Below are positions 41,559-50,111 of a stretch of DNA of 64,000 nt, in pieces. This DNA comes from an uncultured Eisenbergiella sp. (GTDB taxonomy: Bacteria; Bacillota; Clostridia; Lachnospirales; Lachnospiraceae): assembly GCA_947627215.1 (NCBI GenBank), contig CANQVD010000012.1, positions 31,113 to 95,112 of the forward strand, read 5' to 3'. Both the position numbers and the translations under genes were made by a program. The notes beneath the pieces were generated by a model. That model worked only from the letters and a program-made list of their open reading frames with translations. It did no database searches and was not told where the DNA came from. Every line of letters begins with the position of its first letter. Within the stretch, counting starts at the first letter, position 1.

Positions 41559-43541
41559 TCATTCGGATTTTGACAGCTTTTCCCGCAGCAGCGGCATAAA
41601 GATCCCTCCCTGTACGCTCCGGGCAATGAAATGATAATATCTGCCGCTTTCCGCTCCGTACCAATCTGAAAACGGGACTCTGCAGGGCGTATTTTCCAGA
41701 TATCCGGCCACCGGAAGGATCAGAGCGTCCCGTATACTCCGATCGTCCGCCATGGCGGCGCACCAGAGAATCCAATCGCTCTTGACATAGTCATTCCGGT
41801 TATCCAGAGGGGTACCGTACCGGCGGACATTCTTCACATAATATGCCAGCTCCCGTTTAAAGACCTGCTCCGGGAAAAGGCCGCTCCCAAACAGCCTGTC
41901 CCATATCAGATTATATTTCAGGCTCCACGTTTCGGGCAAACCGAAGGCCAGCGCATAATGATCCCCCGCGAATGCCCGCTGCTCCCACATCCGGGCCATG
42001 TCCTTCGCCTTTGCGTGGTATTCATCCGCTTTTGCTTCCTGCCCGCTCATGCGGAGCAAAATGGAGTAGCCTTCAATTCCCATAATGGCCTTGACAGAAA
42101 GATTCACGTTATGAGCCAGATGGCCGGCAAAATCGTCCGTACAGAGCTGTTCTCCCGGATCCGCGCCGTATTTGAGCAAATATGCGACCCATTTCTCCAA
42201 TATATCCATATATGGGACTGCAAATGCCGGGCTGCCGTCCAGCATACACACCGCCGCCGTCAGGATGAGCATATTTCCGCTTTCTTCGACCGGCATCTGC
42301 CAGCGCAGGTCATAAACGCCGGCTGTTTTCGGATACTGATAATAAGGAGGGAACATCTCGCCGTCCCTTCTGGTGTATCCCCTTCCTTCCTCCTCTCCGT
42401 TTAAACCGTAAACCTGTCCCCAGGCATACGGATATCTTCCCACATCATGGGGCGCGAAATCGAATTCCCAGACATCACAGCGCGTAAAATGAAATATCGG
42501 CCGCAGCATCCCCTTCACATATTCCGTATTGTACAGCAGAAACAGCGGAACGGACGGATAGCTGACGTCTACGGTTCCAATGCAGCCGTTAGAGTCATTT
42601 TCCTTGGAGAGAAAAAGGATCTCTCCATTCTCATCCGTTATCAGCTTATGGGCCGCGACGGCATGACGGTAACTCGCGCAGCAAAGAAAAGCATAGGCCT
42701 CCCCTCCGAGCGCCGAGGCCTTCGCTTCGATATCGGCATCGAATGCTTCCGCTCTTGCAAGGACTTCTTTCCTGTCTGCGAAGGCCGAACCTATTGCATC
42801 CAGGATCGTCGCATATTTGGATGTCCAGAGGGCCTTTCTCCACTGTCCGAAGTAATGAATGGAAATCATGTCGTCATACGCGATGATTAATCCTGTTTCC
42901 GCGCCGTCCTGCAGACTCACATGGCAGCCGATCCTGCTGTTTTTCGCATCATAATACAGGTCGGCGCACGCGCTGTCAGAGGCCAGATAAACATATCCCC
43001 AATCTATGGTAATGTTGTCTCCGCTGTTGCCGAGAGGTCTCTGCGCGGCCTTCCCCATGGAAGCATAGGTAAAAGCGGGCTGGTCCTGCACGGCGGGTCT
43101 TGAATAACTGCAGCCCACCGTCTGCGATTTCTGTGTACAGACGAGGTCGTCGGACAGCAGGATCTGTGCGCTGACCTCACAGGCAGTTTTTTTATGCACC
43201 GTAAGGTTCATGTATGTACACGGGCGCGATACCAAAACGGGATCCTCCAGCAGAAGCGGGGAAACAAAGCGCACCGTCAAGCGGATTTTCTCATTCTCAA
43301 AACCGTATTCTGTAGCCGTTGCGGATAGATCCGCATAACGCTGGGGGATCACCTTATGAAATTCCTTATCCCCCAAAAAGCTGTAAACCGCATCGTCCAC
43401 CGTGATATATCCGCGTATCTGCTGACGCTTTCCGCACCAGTGCACCGGATCCGCGTCATACAAGTGATCCGCAGAGGACCAGATGGAAAAATAAGGATCA
43501 TGCAATATCAGCGGAATGCTGGCCGCTCTTTTGATTCTCAT
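41559..43541 (-). CDS. GtaA-like DUF5127/DUF4965/DUF1793 family protein
   Basis: This 660-aa protein resembles fungal glutaminase A and its bacterial relatives, whose C-terminal half is an (alpha/alpha)6 barrel. The N-terminal IPLILHDPYFSIWSSADHLYD and the later segments DVSYPSVPLFLLYNTEYVKG and APHDVGRYPYAWGQ are characteristic. KYNLIWDRLFGSGLFP and the end segment DWYGAESG also match. No signal peptide is seen. In gut Firmicutes these genes accompany glycoside hydrolases, and a hydrolase activity on glycans is suspected but not established. It starts three bases after the GH3 gene ends. Confidence 0.8.
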   Translation of the reverse strand: MRIKRAASIPLILHDPYFSIWSSADHLYDADPVHWCGKRQQIRGYITVDDAVYSFLGDKEFHKVIPQRYADLSATATEYGFENEKIRLTVRFVSPLLLEDPVLVSRPCTYMNLTVHKKTACEVSAQILLSDDLVCTQKSQTVGCSYSRPAVQDQPAFTYASMGKAAQRPLGNSGDNITIDWGYVYLASDSACADLYYDAKNSRIGCHVSLQDGAETGLIIAYDDMISIHYFGQWRKALWTSKYATILDAIGSAFADRKEVLARAEAFDADIEAKASALGGEAYAFLCCASYRHAVAAHKLITDENGEILFLSKENDSNGCIGTVDVSYPSVPLFLLYNTEYVKGMLRPIFHFTRCDVWEFDFAPHDVGRYPYAWGQVYGLNGEEEGRGYTRRDGEMFPPYYQYPKTAGVYDLRWQMPVEESGNMLILTAAVCMLDGSPAFAVPYMDILEKWVAYLLKYGADPGEQLCTDDFAGHLAHNVNLSVKAIMGIEGYSILLRMSGQEAKADEYHAKAKDMARMWEQRAFAGDHYALAFGLPETWSLKYNLIWDRLFGSGLFPEQVFKRELAYYVKNVRRYGTPLDNRNDYVKSDWILWCAAMADDRSIRDALILPVAGYLENTPCRVPFSDWYGAESGRYYHFIARSVQGGIFMPLLREKLSKSE

Positions 43542-43544
43542 AGA

Positions 43545-46193
43545 TCAGTCTTCTCCTTTCTTCGCTGAGGCCGCATAGGGCCTGCTTCCTTCATAGGCCG
43601 CGCTCTGCAGAATGATATTCAGGATCCGCTTCGCGCAGGCCTGCAGATCGCCCGGCGTGATGGGATAGGGCACACTGCCCTCCGCCGCGCCCACGGACCG
43701 GATGATCTCATCCACATCCGCCTGACTGCCCGGCATGGTCAGATCGTTGCCTGCCCGGATACAGCCTGCCGCATTGGAATCGCCGTACCGAAGACCGTTG
43801 AACAGACCGATGGATACTCCGCTGTATCCCGTAGTTCCCCAGTCCGTCATGATGATGCCCGCAAAGCCCCATTCATCCCTGGCGATAGCGGTCAGCAGAT
43901 CATAGCTGTTGGCGGTATGCGTACCGTTGACCAGGTTATAGGAGGTCATGATCGCCATGGGCTGGGCATGTTTCACGGCTATCTCGAATCCCTTCAGATA
44001 AATCTCCCGAAGCGCACGCTCTCCCGCATGGGAATTGACATGTGCCCGGTTATCCTCCTGATTGTTCAGGGCGAAATGCTTGACCGTGGTGCCCCTGCCG
44101 GGATGCTTCTGCACACCCCGAGTAGCCGCTGCCGCGCACAGTCCGGCCACCAGCGGATCCTCGGAGTAATATTCAAAGTTCCGGCCGCAGAGCGGATTCC
44201 GGTGGATGTTCATGCCCGGCGCCAGCCACAGGATGACGCCAAACGCCTCCAGTTCCCCGCCTATGATATCCCCCGCTTCCTCTATGGCCGCCGGATCCCA
44301 GGTCTGAGCCAGCAGCGTGGCGATGGGAATGGCCGTGCAGTACTGATAATAATCCGCGGCGTCCGCAGGGATCTCGGGCTCCGGCGCTCCCACAGTCAAA
44401 AGGTCCATGCCCGGAATCGGCACTTCTTCGGTTCCCGGCACCGGATTTCCTGCCGGATCCGCCATAAAATGTCTGGAAAGCCGCAGTCCCGCAGGACCGT
44501 CGGACATGAGCATATTGCGCACATCCCGATCGTCCAGCATCAGAGAGGCGGTATCCCCTCCGGCGCCGGGACAGACAGCGATGGCCGCGCTCACAGCGGA
44601 TTCGCCCTGGCCTCCTCTGGCCGTTCCCACACACAGTTGTGCCATCTCCTCCACCGTCAACTGACCCACCAGCTCGTCCAGCGTATATCTGCCCGCTTTC
44701 ACATCATCCGCAGTGATCTTCTCCTCCGTCACCTTTGCAGGGATCGTTTCGTTCTCTCCGCGGTAGACTGCCGTTCTGCAGGGGACCTGATCGGCGTCGA
44801 TCAGGATCCTGACCGCGCCCGCCTTTTCCTCCGCCTCTCCTTCATAGGTATAAGGGACCGCGCCCGCACAGGACAGCTCCTCCATTCCGCAGTCCAGCGG
44901 CAGACAGTTTTTCAACTGTTCCGTATACGCTGCCCGCTCCAGCACCAGCGCTGCAGCGATATGCGTATTCCGGGAACTGTTTCCGACTCTCACATAATAT
45001 GTGCCCGCCTCCAGCACCCATGCGGCTTTTGCCGGATCATAAGAAGCCATGCGCGCCAGGGGCCAGGCGATGCACAGCGTCTGGGATTCTCCCGGCGCCA
45101 GCAGCTTCGTCTTCGCATAGGCCGCCAGCTCCTGCAAGGGCTTCTCCAGCCGTCCCCCCGGCGCGGAATAATAAATCTGCACGACCTCTTTTCCCGCGTA
45201 CAGAGCTCCCGTATTCGTGACCGTGACCCGGGTCGTCACTGTCAGCGGGTCCGCCGTCACCGTCTCCACCTTTATCTTGAAGGCCGTATAGGAGGAACCG
45301 TAACCGAAGGGATAGGCGGGCGTCACGCCAAAGGTATCGAAATACCGGTAGCCCACGAAAATCCCTTCCCGGTAGTATTCGTCGTCGGTATCGCCGTTCA
45401 TATGGCTGAAATTCGCCGCGCCCGGATAATCCAGGTAATTCTCCGCCCAGGTCGCGGCAAGCTTCCCGCAGGGCGTCACTTTTCCGGTGAGCACATCGGC
45501 CAGGGCATATCCGGTGACATTGCCCGCCTGGCTCATCAGCAGAAGGGCGCCGATCCCTTCCGTTTCCCGCAGAAATTTCGTATCTATCACGCCGCCCACG
45601 TTCAGCACCACAACCAGCTTTTCATAGCGGGCCGCCAGCAGGCGAATGACCGCTTTTTCTTCCTCCAGCAGCTCATAATCTCCGGCCGCGGGGCGTCTGT
45701 CCTTTCCCTCGCCGGAATTGCGGGACAGCACATAGACCGCCGTATCCGTTTCCGATTCCGCGATATCCTCATCCGTCACCGACAGCACAGGCGGCTCCCG
45801 GAACGGATTGAAGAAAAGCTGTGAGACCGCGTCCCCGCCCGCTTTCATCAGTTCCCTCAATCTGTCAAAATAGGCGTTCCGGGCCGTTTCCACGATTTTG
45901 TCATAGCGGTCCAGCCAGCCCTTTGTGGTGATGGTGAACCCGGCTTCCTCCAGTCCCTGCTCCGCATTCACCACAAACCGGCTGTTCACGTTGCCGGAGC
46001 CGGTACCGCCCTTTACGGTATATCTGGCGCCGCTGCCATAGAGCGCCAGGCTTTTTTTCTCCGGTTTCAGGGGCAGTGCGCCATTGCTTTTCAGGAGCAC
46101 CATGCCTTCCGCACCGATCCTGCGGACCCGGAGCCAGTTCCGTCTTTCGCGTTCACTGATCTCCATTGTCTTAGCTGCAAACAGTTTTGCCAT
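43545..46193 (-). CDS. Glycoside hydrolase family 3 enzyme with permuted domain order
   Basis: This 882-aa GH3 enzyme has its domains in swapped order: the GH3_C alpha/beta sandwich comes first (about 20-330, with NVGGVIDTKFLRE and ADVLTGKVTPCGKL), then a fibronectin III-like domain (about 330-410, with GKEVVQIYYS), then the GH3_N TIM barrel (about 500-880). In the barrel, KHFALNNQEDNR is the substrate-binding Lys-His motif, and the nucleophile is Asp784 in IIMTDWGTTG. Standard GH3 proteins have the barrel first. There is no signal peptide; the product is probably cytoplasmic. A GGAG site precedes the ATG. Beta-glucosidase or beta-xylosidase activity is typical, but the exact sugar cannot be read. 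Confidence 0.9.
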   Translation of the reverse strand: MAKLFAAKTMEISERERRNWLRVRRIGAEGMVLLKSNGALPLKPEKKSLALYGSGARYTVKGGTGSGNVNSRFVVNAEQGLEEAGFTITTKGWLDRYDKIVETARNAYFDRLRELMKAGGDAVSQLFFNPFREPPVLSVTDEDIAESETDTAVYVLSRNSGEGKDRRPAAGDYELLEEEKAVIRLLAARYEKLVVVLNVGGVIDTKFLRETEGIGALLLMSQAGNVTGYALADVLTGKVTPCGKLAATWAENYLDYPGAANFSHMNGDTDDEYYREGIFVGYRYFDTFGVTPAYPFGYGSSYTAFKIKVETVTADPLTVTTRVTVTNTGALYAGKEVVQIYYSAPGGRLEKPLQELAAYAKTKLLAPGESQTLCIAWPLARMASYDPAKAAWVLEAGTYYVRVGNSSRNTHIAAALVLERAAYTEQLKNCLPLDCGMEELSCAGAVPYTYEGEAEEKAGAVRILIDADQVPCRTAVYRGENETIPAKVTEEKITADDVKAGRYTLDELVGQLTVEEMAQLCVGTARGGQGESAVSAAIAVCPGAGGDTASLMLDDRDVRNMLMSDGPAGLRLSRHFMADPAGNPVPGTEEVPIPGMDLLTVGAPEPEIPADAADYYQYCTAIPIATLLAQTWDPAAIEEAGDIIGGELEAFGVILWLAPGMNIHRNPLCGRNFEYYSEDPLVAGLCAAAATRGVQKHPGRGTTVKHFALNNQEDNRAHVNSHAGERALREIYLKGFEIAVKHAQPMAIMTSYNLVNGTHTANSYDLLTAIARDEWGFAGIIMTDWGTTGYSGVSIGLFNGLRYGDSNAAGCIRAGNDLTMPGSQADVDEIIRSVGAAEGSVPYPITPGDLQACAKRILNIILQSAAYEGSRPYAASAKKGED

Positions 46194-46232
46194 AATAAGC
46201 TCCTTTTATTTCCCCGTGTACCCGGATGTCTC

Positions 46233-46814
46233 TCACGCGATCTCCTCATGTGTGTACTGCTTAAACCAGCAGACGATCATGTGAAGGATGATGAGATGCA
46301 GATCCTCGATCCGTTCATAGCTGGTAAGCGAGGTCACAAACGCCGTTTCCGACAGCCGGCTGATCTTCCCGCCTCCGAAGCCTGACAGGGTGATGACGTG
46401 ACCGCCGATCGCTCCCATATAGCTGCAGGCCCTCACCAGATCCTCTGAATTGCCGCTGGCGCTTATGGCGATCAGCACATCTCCCGGTCGAGCCAGATTG
46501 ATCAGTTGCTGGCGGAAAATCTCCTCAAAACAGAAGTCATTGCCAAGACCCGTCAGCTTTTCAACATTGTCGCAAAGTGAAATCACGCGAAACCGTCTTT
46601 TGCCCTCCTCCCGAATCGCGTTTTTGCCGAAGTCGGCGACAAAATGATTGGCCGTCCCGGCGCTTCCCCCATTGCCCGCCAAAAAGATCTGACGGTCGTA
46701 TCGATATGCGTCAAGAAGAAGGTTCGTCGCCTGCCCGAAAAGCCGGTCAGAAAGCTTCTCCACTTCCTTGATGAGCTCCGCCTTATATTCCCGGAGCATT
46801 TCTGTGTTCTTCAT
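46233..46814 (-). CDS. SIS-domain phosphosugar isomerase (GmhA-like)
   Basis: This 193-aa protein matches the GmhA branch of SIS proteins, which isomerise sedoheptulose 7-phosphate. The phosphate-binding motif is LAGNGGSAGTANHFVADF, followed by AISASGNSEDLVRA. Biosynthetic heptose genes such as hldE are absent here. The flanking GH3 and ROK kinase genes suggest a catabolic role, perhaps with a phosphorylated sugar made by the neighbouring kinases. The gene is 39 bp before GH3 and 56 bp after the ROK gene. Confidence 0.85.
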   Translation of the reverse strand: MKNTEMLREYKAELIKEVEKLSDRLFGQATNLLLDAYRYDRQIFLAGNGGSAGTANHFVADFGKNAIREEGKRRFRVISLCDNVEKLTGLGNDFCFEEIFRQQLINLARPGDVLIAISASGNSEDLVRACSYMGAIGGHVITLSGFGGGKISRLSETAFVTSLTSYERIEDLHLIILHMIVCWFKQYTHEEIA

Positions 46815-46870
46815 AAAGCCCCCTTTCCCAAATCTGCGCCGGCCGGCGCTCCCTTAACGGAAGGCCCCCT

Positions 46871-47848
46871 TCACGGCTCTGCGGCCTGCGCCTCGAAAAC
46901 CAGTGCGGCCGCCCCGAAGAGTGCGGCGTCATATCCGAGTCCCGTGTGCAGAATGGGGATCTTCGCAAGATCTGCCACCGCATAATCCGATAAATGACAG
47001 GTGATCGACGGAAACATCAGATCCAGTGCTTCCGCCACGCCGCCGCCGAGAAACACCGCCTCCGGATCCAGAAGATTTGCGGCCGCCGCGATCCCTCTGG
47101 CAAGATAGAGACCGGCCTCCTCATAGATCCGCGCTGCCGCCCGGTTTCCTCCGCGCGCCAGTGCGGCGCACCCTGCGGCGTCCGCAGAGAAACCGGTCCC
47201 CTCAAACGCTTCCGCAAACCGTTTGTTACGCCCGCATCGCATGCGAACCTCTTTTCCGATCGCGCTGCCGGATGCGTGGGCCTCCAGACAGCCCCGCGCC
47301 CCGCAGGCACAGGCCCTTGCCTCTGTCCCGTAAGCCGTTTTCACATGGCCGATCTCACCTGCCAGATTATGACGCCCCCGGATCAGCCGTCCCCCTTCCA
47401 CAACGGCGCCGCCGATTCCCGTACTCACCGTCATCCAGAAGAAGCTGCCGTACTGCCGGCCGTGTCCGAACCGACACTCCGCGAGCGCGCAACTGTTCAC
47501 GTCATTGTCAGCATACACGCGGCTGATCCGCAGACGGTTCCTGAAATACTCCCGCACACGTATGTCACGCCAGCCCGCATATGGGGCCCGGATCAGCCGG
47601 TCCTGCACATAATCGTACATTCCGGGGACATTGATGCCGACCCCTTCCAGATCCTCCGCCCGGATTCCGCAGCGCGCAAGCAAGGCCTCCATCCGTTCAC
47701 AGCAAAATGAAAAGCAGCCTTCCCAGGCTTCGAACGGAGTCGGGAAGGTTTCCCGGGCCAGCCATTTCCCGTCTTCTCCGACCAGGCCAAGGGCCGTTTT
47801 CGTTCCGCCGATATCAATCGCGCCCACGATTCTGTCCCCGTTTCCCAT
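46871..47848 (-). CDS. ROK-family sugar kinase
   Basis: This 325-aa kinase begins with the ATP phosphate motif GAIDIGGTKTALGLV. The catalytic segment is ADNDVNSCALAE. The zinc-binding ROK signature is GHVKT...CACGARGCLEAHASG, with the expected His and Cys ligands. It phosphorylates a hexose or amino sugar in the cytoplasm, probably glucose or a related monosaccharide. The start is the ATG at 47846-47848 (MGNGDRIVG); the open frame continues upstream, but that part is not ROK-like and overlaps the ribokinase gene. Confidence 0.92.
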   Translation of the reverse strand: MGNGDRIVGAIDIGGTKTALGLVGEDGKWLARETFPTPFEAWEGCFSFCCERMEALLARCGIRAEDLEGVGINVPGMYDYVQDRLIRAPYAGWRDIRVREYFRNRLRISRVYADNDVNSCALAECRFGHGRQYGSFFWMTVSTGIGGAVVEGGRLIRGRHNLAGEIGHVKTAYGTEARACACGARGCLEAHASGSAIGKEVRMRCGRNKRFAEAFEGTGFSADAAGCAALARGGNRAAARIYEEAGLYLARGIAAAANLLDPEAVFLGGGVAEALDLMFPSITCHLSDYAVADLAKIPILHTGLGYDAALFGAAALVFEAQAAEP

Positions 47849-47883
47849 CCTTCGTCCCCCGATCCCTTTTCGGCCGGATGCGC

Positions 47884-48795
47884 TTACGCCTGCGTTTCCC
47901 TGCCGCGTGAATTCTCCAGCATTTTTTCCACTTCTGCCCTGTCGGGGATCGACACGGCCGCGCCGTTCCTCGATACCGTTATGGAGGAAGCGCAGGCCGC
48001 CAGCTCCAGCGCTTTCTCCACCGGGGCTCCTTCCGCGACGGCAGCGATAAAAAATCCGGTAAACGTATCCCCGGCCGCCGTAGTATCCACCGTGCGGGCA
48101 GGAAAGCAAAGCTGCCGGATCAAGGCGTCCTGACTACTGTAAAGAGCGCCTTCTTTTCCGAGCGTAAGCACCGTCTTCAGCTTCGGATAACGCTGCCGGA
48201 AAACCGACAGAATCTCCTCGGGCTCTTTCGCGCCGGCCAGCATTTCCCCTTCTCCCCGATTCACGATGAGCCATGTAACGCAGGAAAGCTCTTTCCCGCC
48301 GATTCGTTCGTCCACGGGAGAGGGATTGAGCAAAATGCGCATTCCCTTTTCCCGTCCCCTTTTTATCAGATAAGCCGGATCATTGATCTCGTTCTGGAGC
48401 ATGAGGATATCGTTCTCCTCAAAATGAGACAGAACCGTATCCACATATTCCTTATCGTTTTTGTAATTGCTGCCCGGAAAAAGAAGGATCCCGTTTTCCC
48501 CTTTTTCGTCCACCTGGATGACAGCATGTCCGCTGACCGTATCCATCCTGCGCACGAAGCGAACATCCACTCCGCTTTCCTTCATCAGATCTTTTAAAAA
48601 AAGACCGTCCTCTCCGATGGTGCCGGCATGAAAAATGCTGCCCTTGGCCCGCGCCACGGCGATGGACTGATTGAGACCCTTGCCTCCGGGAAAACACCGA
48701 AAGCTTCTGGAAGAAATGGTCTCTCCCGGTCCGACAAGCCGCCCGACCCTGTACACCTTATCGATATTCATAGAACCGAAATTTAAAATCTTCAT
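47884..48795 (-). CDS. rbsK: PfkB-family ribokinase
   Basis: This 303-aa kinase has the RbsK-like opening NFGSMNIDKVYRVGRLVGPGE, the motif FPGGKGLNQSIAVARAKG and the signature VDTTAAGDTFTGFF with the catalytic aspartate. It phosphorylates ribose to ribose 5-phosphate. The start overlaps the MFS stop by four bases. Together with the nucleoside hydrolase in this cluster it could handle ribose freed from nucleosides or another ribosylated compound. Confidence 0.88.
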   Translation of the reverse strand: MKILNFGSMNIDKVYRVGRLVGPGETISSRSFRCFPGGKGLNQSIAVARAKGSIFHAGTIGEDGLFLKDLMKESGVDVRFVRRMDTVSGHAVIQVDEKGENGILLFPGSNYKNDKEYVDTVLSHFEENDILMLQNEINDPAYLIKRGREKGMRILLNPSPVDERIGGKELSCVTWLIVNRGEGEMLAGAKEPEEILSVFRQRYPKLKTVLTLGKEGALYSSQDALIRQLCFPARTVDTTAAGDTFTGFFIAAVAEGAPVEKALELAACASSITVSRNGAAVSIPDRAEVEKMLENSRGRETQA

Positions 48796-50015
48796 ATTCT
48801 CTTACTCCATTTACCGTATGGAAGGGAAATGACAACGCCGGCGGCCATCAGGCCAAACCAGGTCCAGACAAGCCCTTCCCAGCCGACCGTACCGACTGCG
48901 CCCGCGAACAGGGTGCTTGACACCGATGCTGCGGCATAGCTCGAAAAATCAAGGAAACCCGTTGCGCCGGAAACCATGCCGGTATCCCGCAGCCCGGGAC
49001 AATACCTGCTGTAAAGCATCACGGAGGCTCCGTTGGAGGACATGATGCCCAAAACCAGGCAGACGACATTCCATGCCGGCTGCCGGAAAACGGTCAGCAA
49101 AAAGAAAAACAGGGCCGCGGAAAGGAACATGAACAGGATCGTCCGTTCCATATTCCGTTTCATCAGCCTTTCATATATAAAGACTGCAATAAAAGCCTCC
49201 ATGGAAATGGCCAGCGTCGCTGCTGTAAAAATGAAGGATGCGGTTTCCGCGGGAAATTCCAGGTGTTGAGCGATGTAGGTCGGCATCCAGAAAATCACGG
49301 TCGTCCTCACCACACCTGTGATCATGGAAATCAGCGTATATTTGACGATCCCGCGCCGAAACAGGAGCCGTATTCCGTCTCCCCTTCCGTTCCCCTTTTC
49401 CCGTCTGTACTGATTATATTTGATAATCCCCCTTTTTTCCATACTCCGGAAAATAACAAAGCAGCACACGCTCATCACGGCAAGACTCAGACTCCCTGTC
49501 AGCAGCACGCTCCGCCAGGTCAGCAAAGCCGCCGCAAAACCCGCCAGAGGAGAGCCAAAGAGGGAGGCGAAGGTATACCCAAGCGTGCACCTCATCGTAT
49601 AAACCGGTTCTGTATTTTCCGCGACCACCTTCGTCATGGGGCCGTAAATCATGGACAGGAAAAATCCCATAAGCCCATATGCCAGAAGCGCAGCGAACGG
49701 AAGCGTATCGATAACATAATAAAAGAGACGGTTGGATATGCTCGCCATGAGAAGGCCGATACAGATCATATACCTCGCCCTGACTCTGTCCCCGATGGCT
49801 CCGTTGACGAGCTGTCCCACCGCATAACAGATAAAATAGAGGGAAGATACCCGGCCGATAAACTCCGCAGAATACCCCCTTTCAATCATCTGCGGCGTGA
49901 CCGCTCCCAATATATTTCGCGCAAAATAAACTGCCAGATACGCGGCGGAGCAGAGGAGGCCAATATCGGCCGCCCTGGCCGCCTTTTCATTTTTGAAAAG
50001 AAGGTTTCCGATCAT
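48792..50015 (-). CDS. MFS transporter, sugar-phosphate/organophosphate type
   Basis: This 407-aa protein has about twelve membrane helices. The cytoplasmic loop GDRVRARYM between helices 2 and 3 is the MFS motif A in a degenerate form. The opening AAYLAVYFARNILGAVTPQM resembles the organophosphate:phosphate antiporter branch (UhpT/GlpT-like). It probably imports the sugar or glycoside processed by this cluster; the substrate is unknown. Translationally coupled to the ribokinase gene. Confidence 0.85.
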   Translation of the reverse strand: MIGNLLFKNEKAARAADIGLLCSAAYLAVYFARNILGAVTPQMIERGYSAEFIGRVSSLYFICYAVGQLVNGAIGDRVRARYMICIGLLMASISNRLFYYVIDTLPFAALLAYGLMGFFLSMIYGPMTKVVAENTEPVYTMRCTLGYTFASLFGSPLAGFAAALLTWRSVLLTGSLSLAVMSVCCFVIFRSMEKRGIIKYNQYRREKGNGRGDGIRLLFRRGIVKYTLISMITGVVRTTVIFWMPTYIAQHLEFPAETASFIFTAATLAISMEAFIAVFIYERLMKRNMERTILFMFLSAALFFFLLTVFRQPAWNVVCLVLGIMSSNGASVMLYSRYCPGLRDTGMVSGATGFLDFSSYAAASVSSTLFAGAVGTVGWEGLVWTWFGLMAAGVVISLPYGKWSKRI

Positions 50016-50111
50016 TTTCCCGTTTCCCGAAGCCCTGATGTCCCCTCCGGCCTGCAGCGAAGAGCGCGCGAGGGATGCGCCTGCCGGCGGGCCGGAGTTT
50101 TGTCCTTTCTG

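Noticed and set aside
47849..48109. N-terminal extension of the ROK kinase
   Set aside because: Overlaps the ribokinase gene in another frame; the ROK fold begins at MGNGDRIVG.
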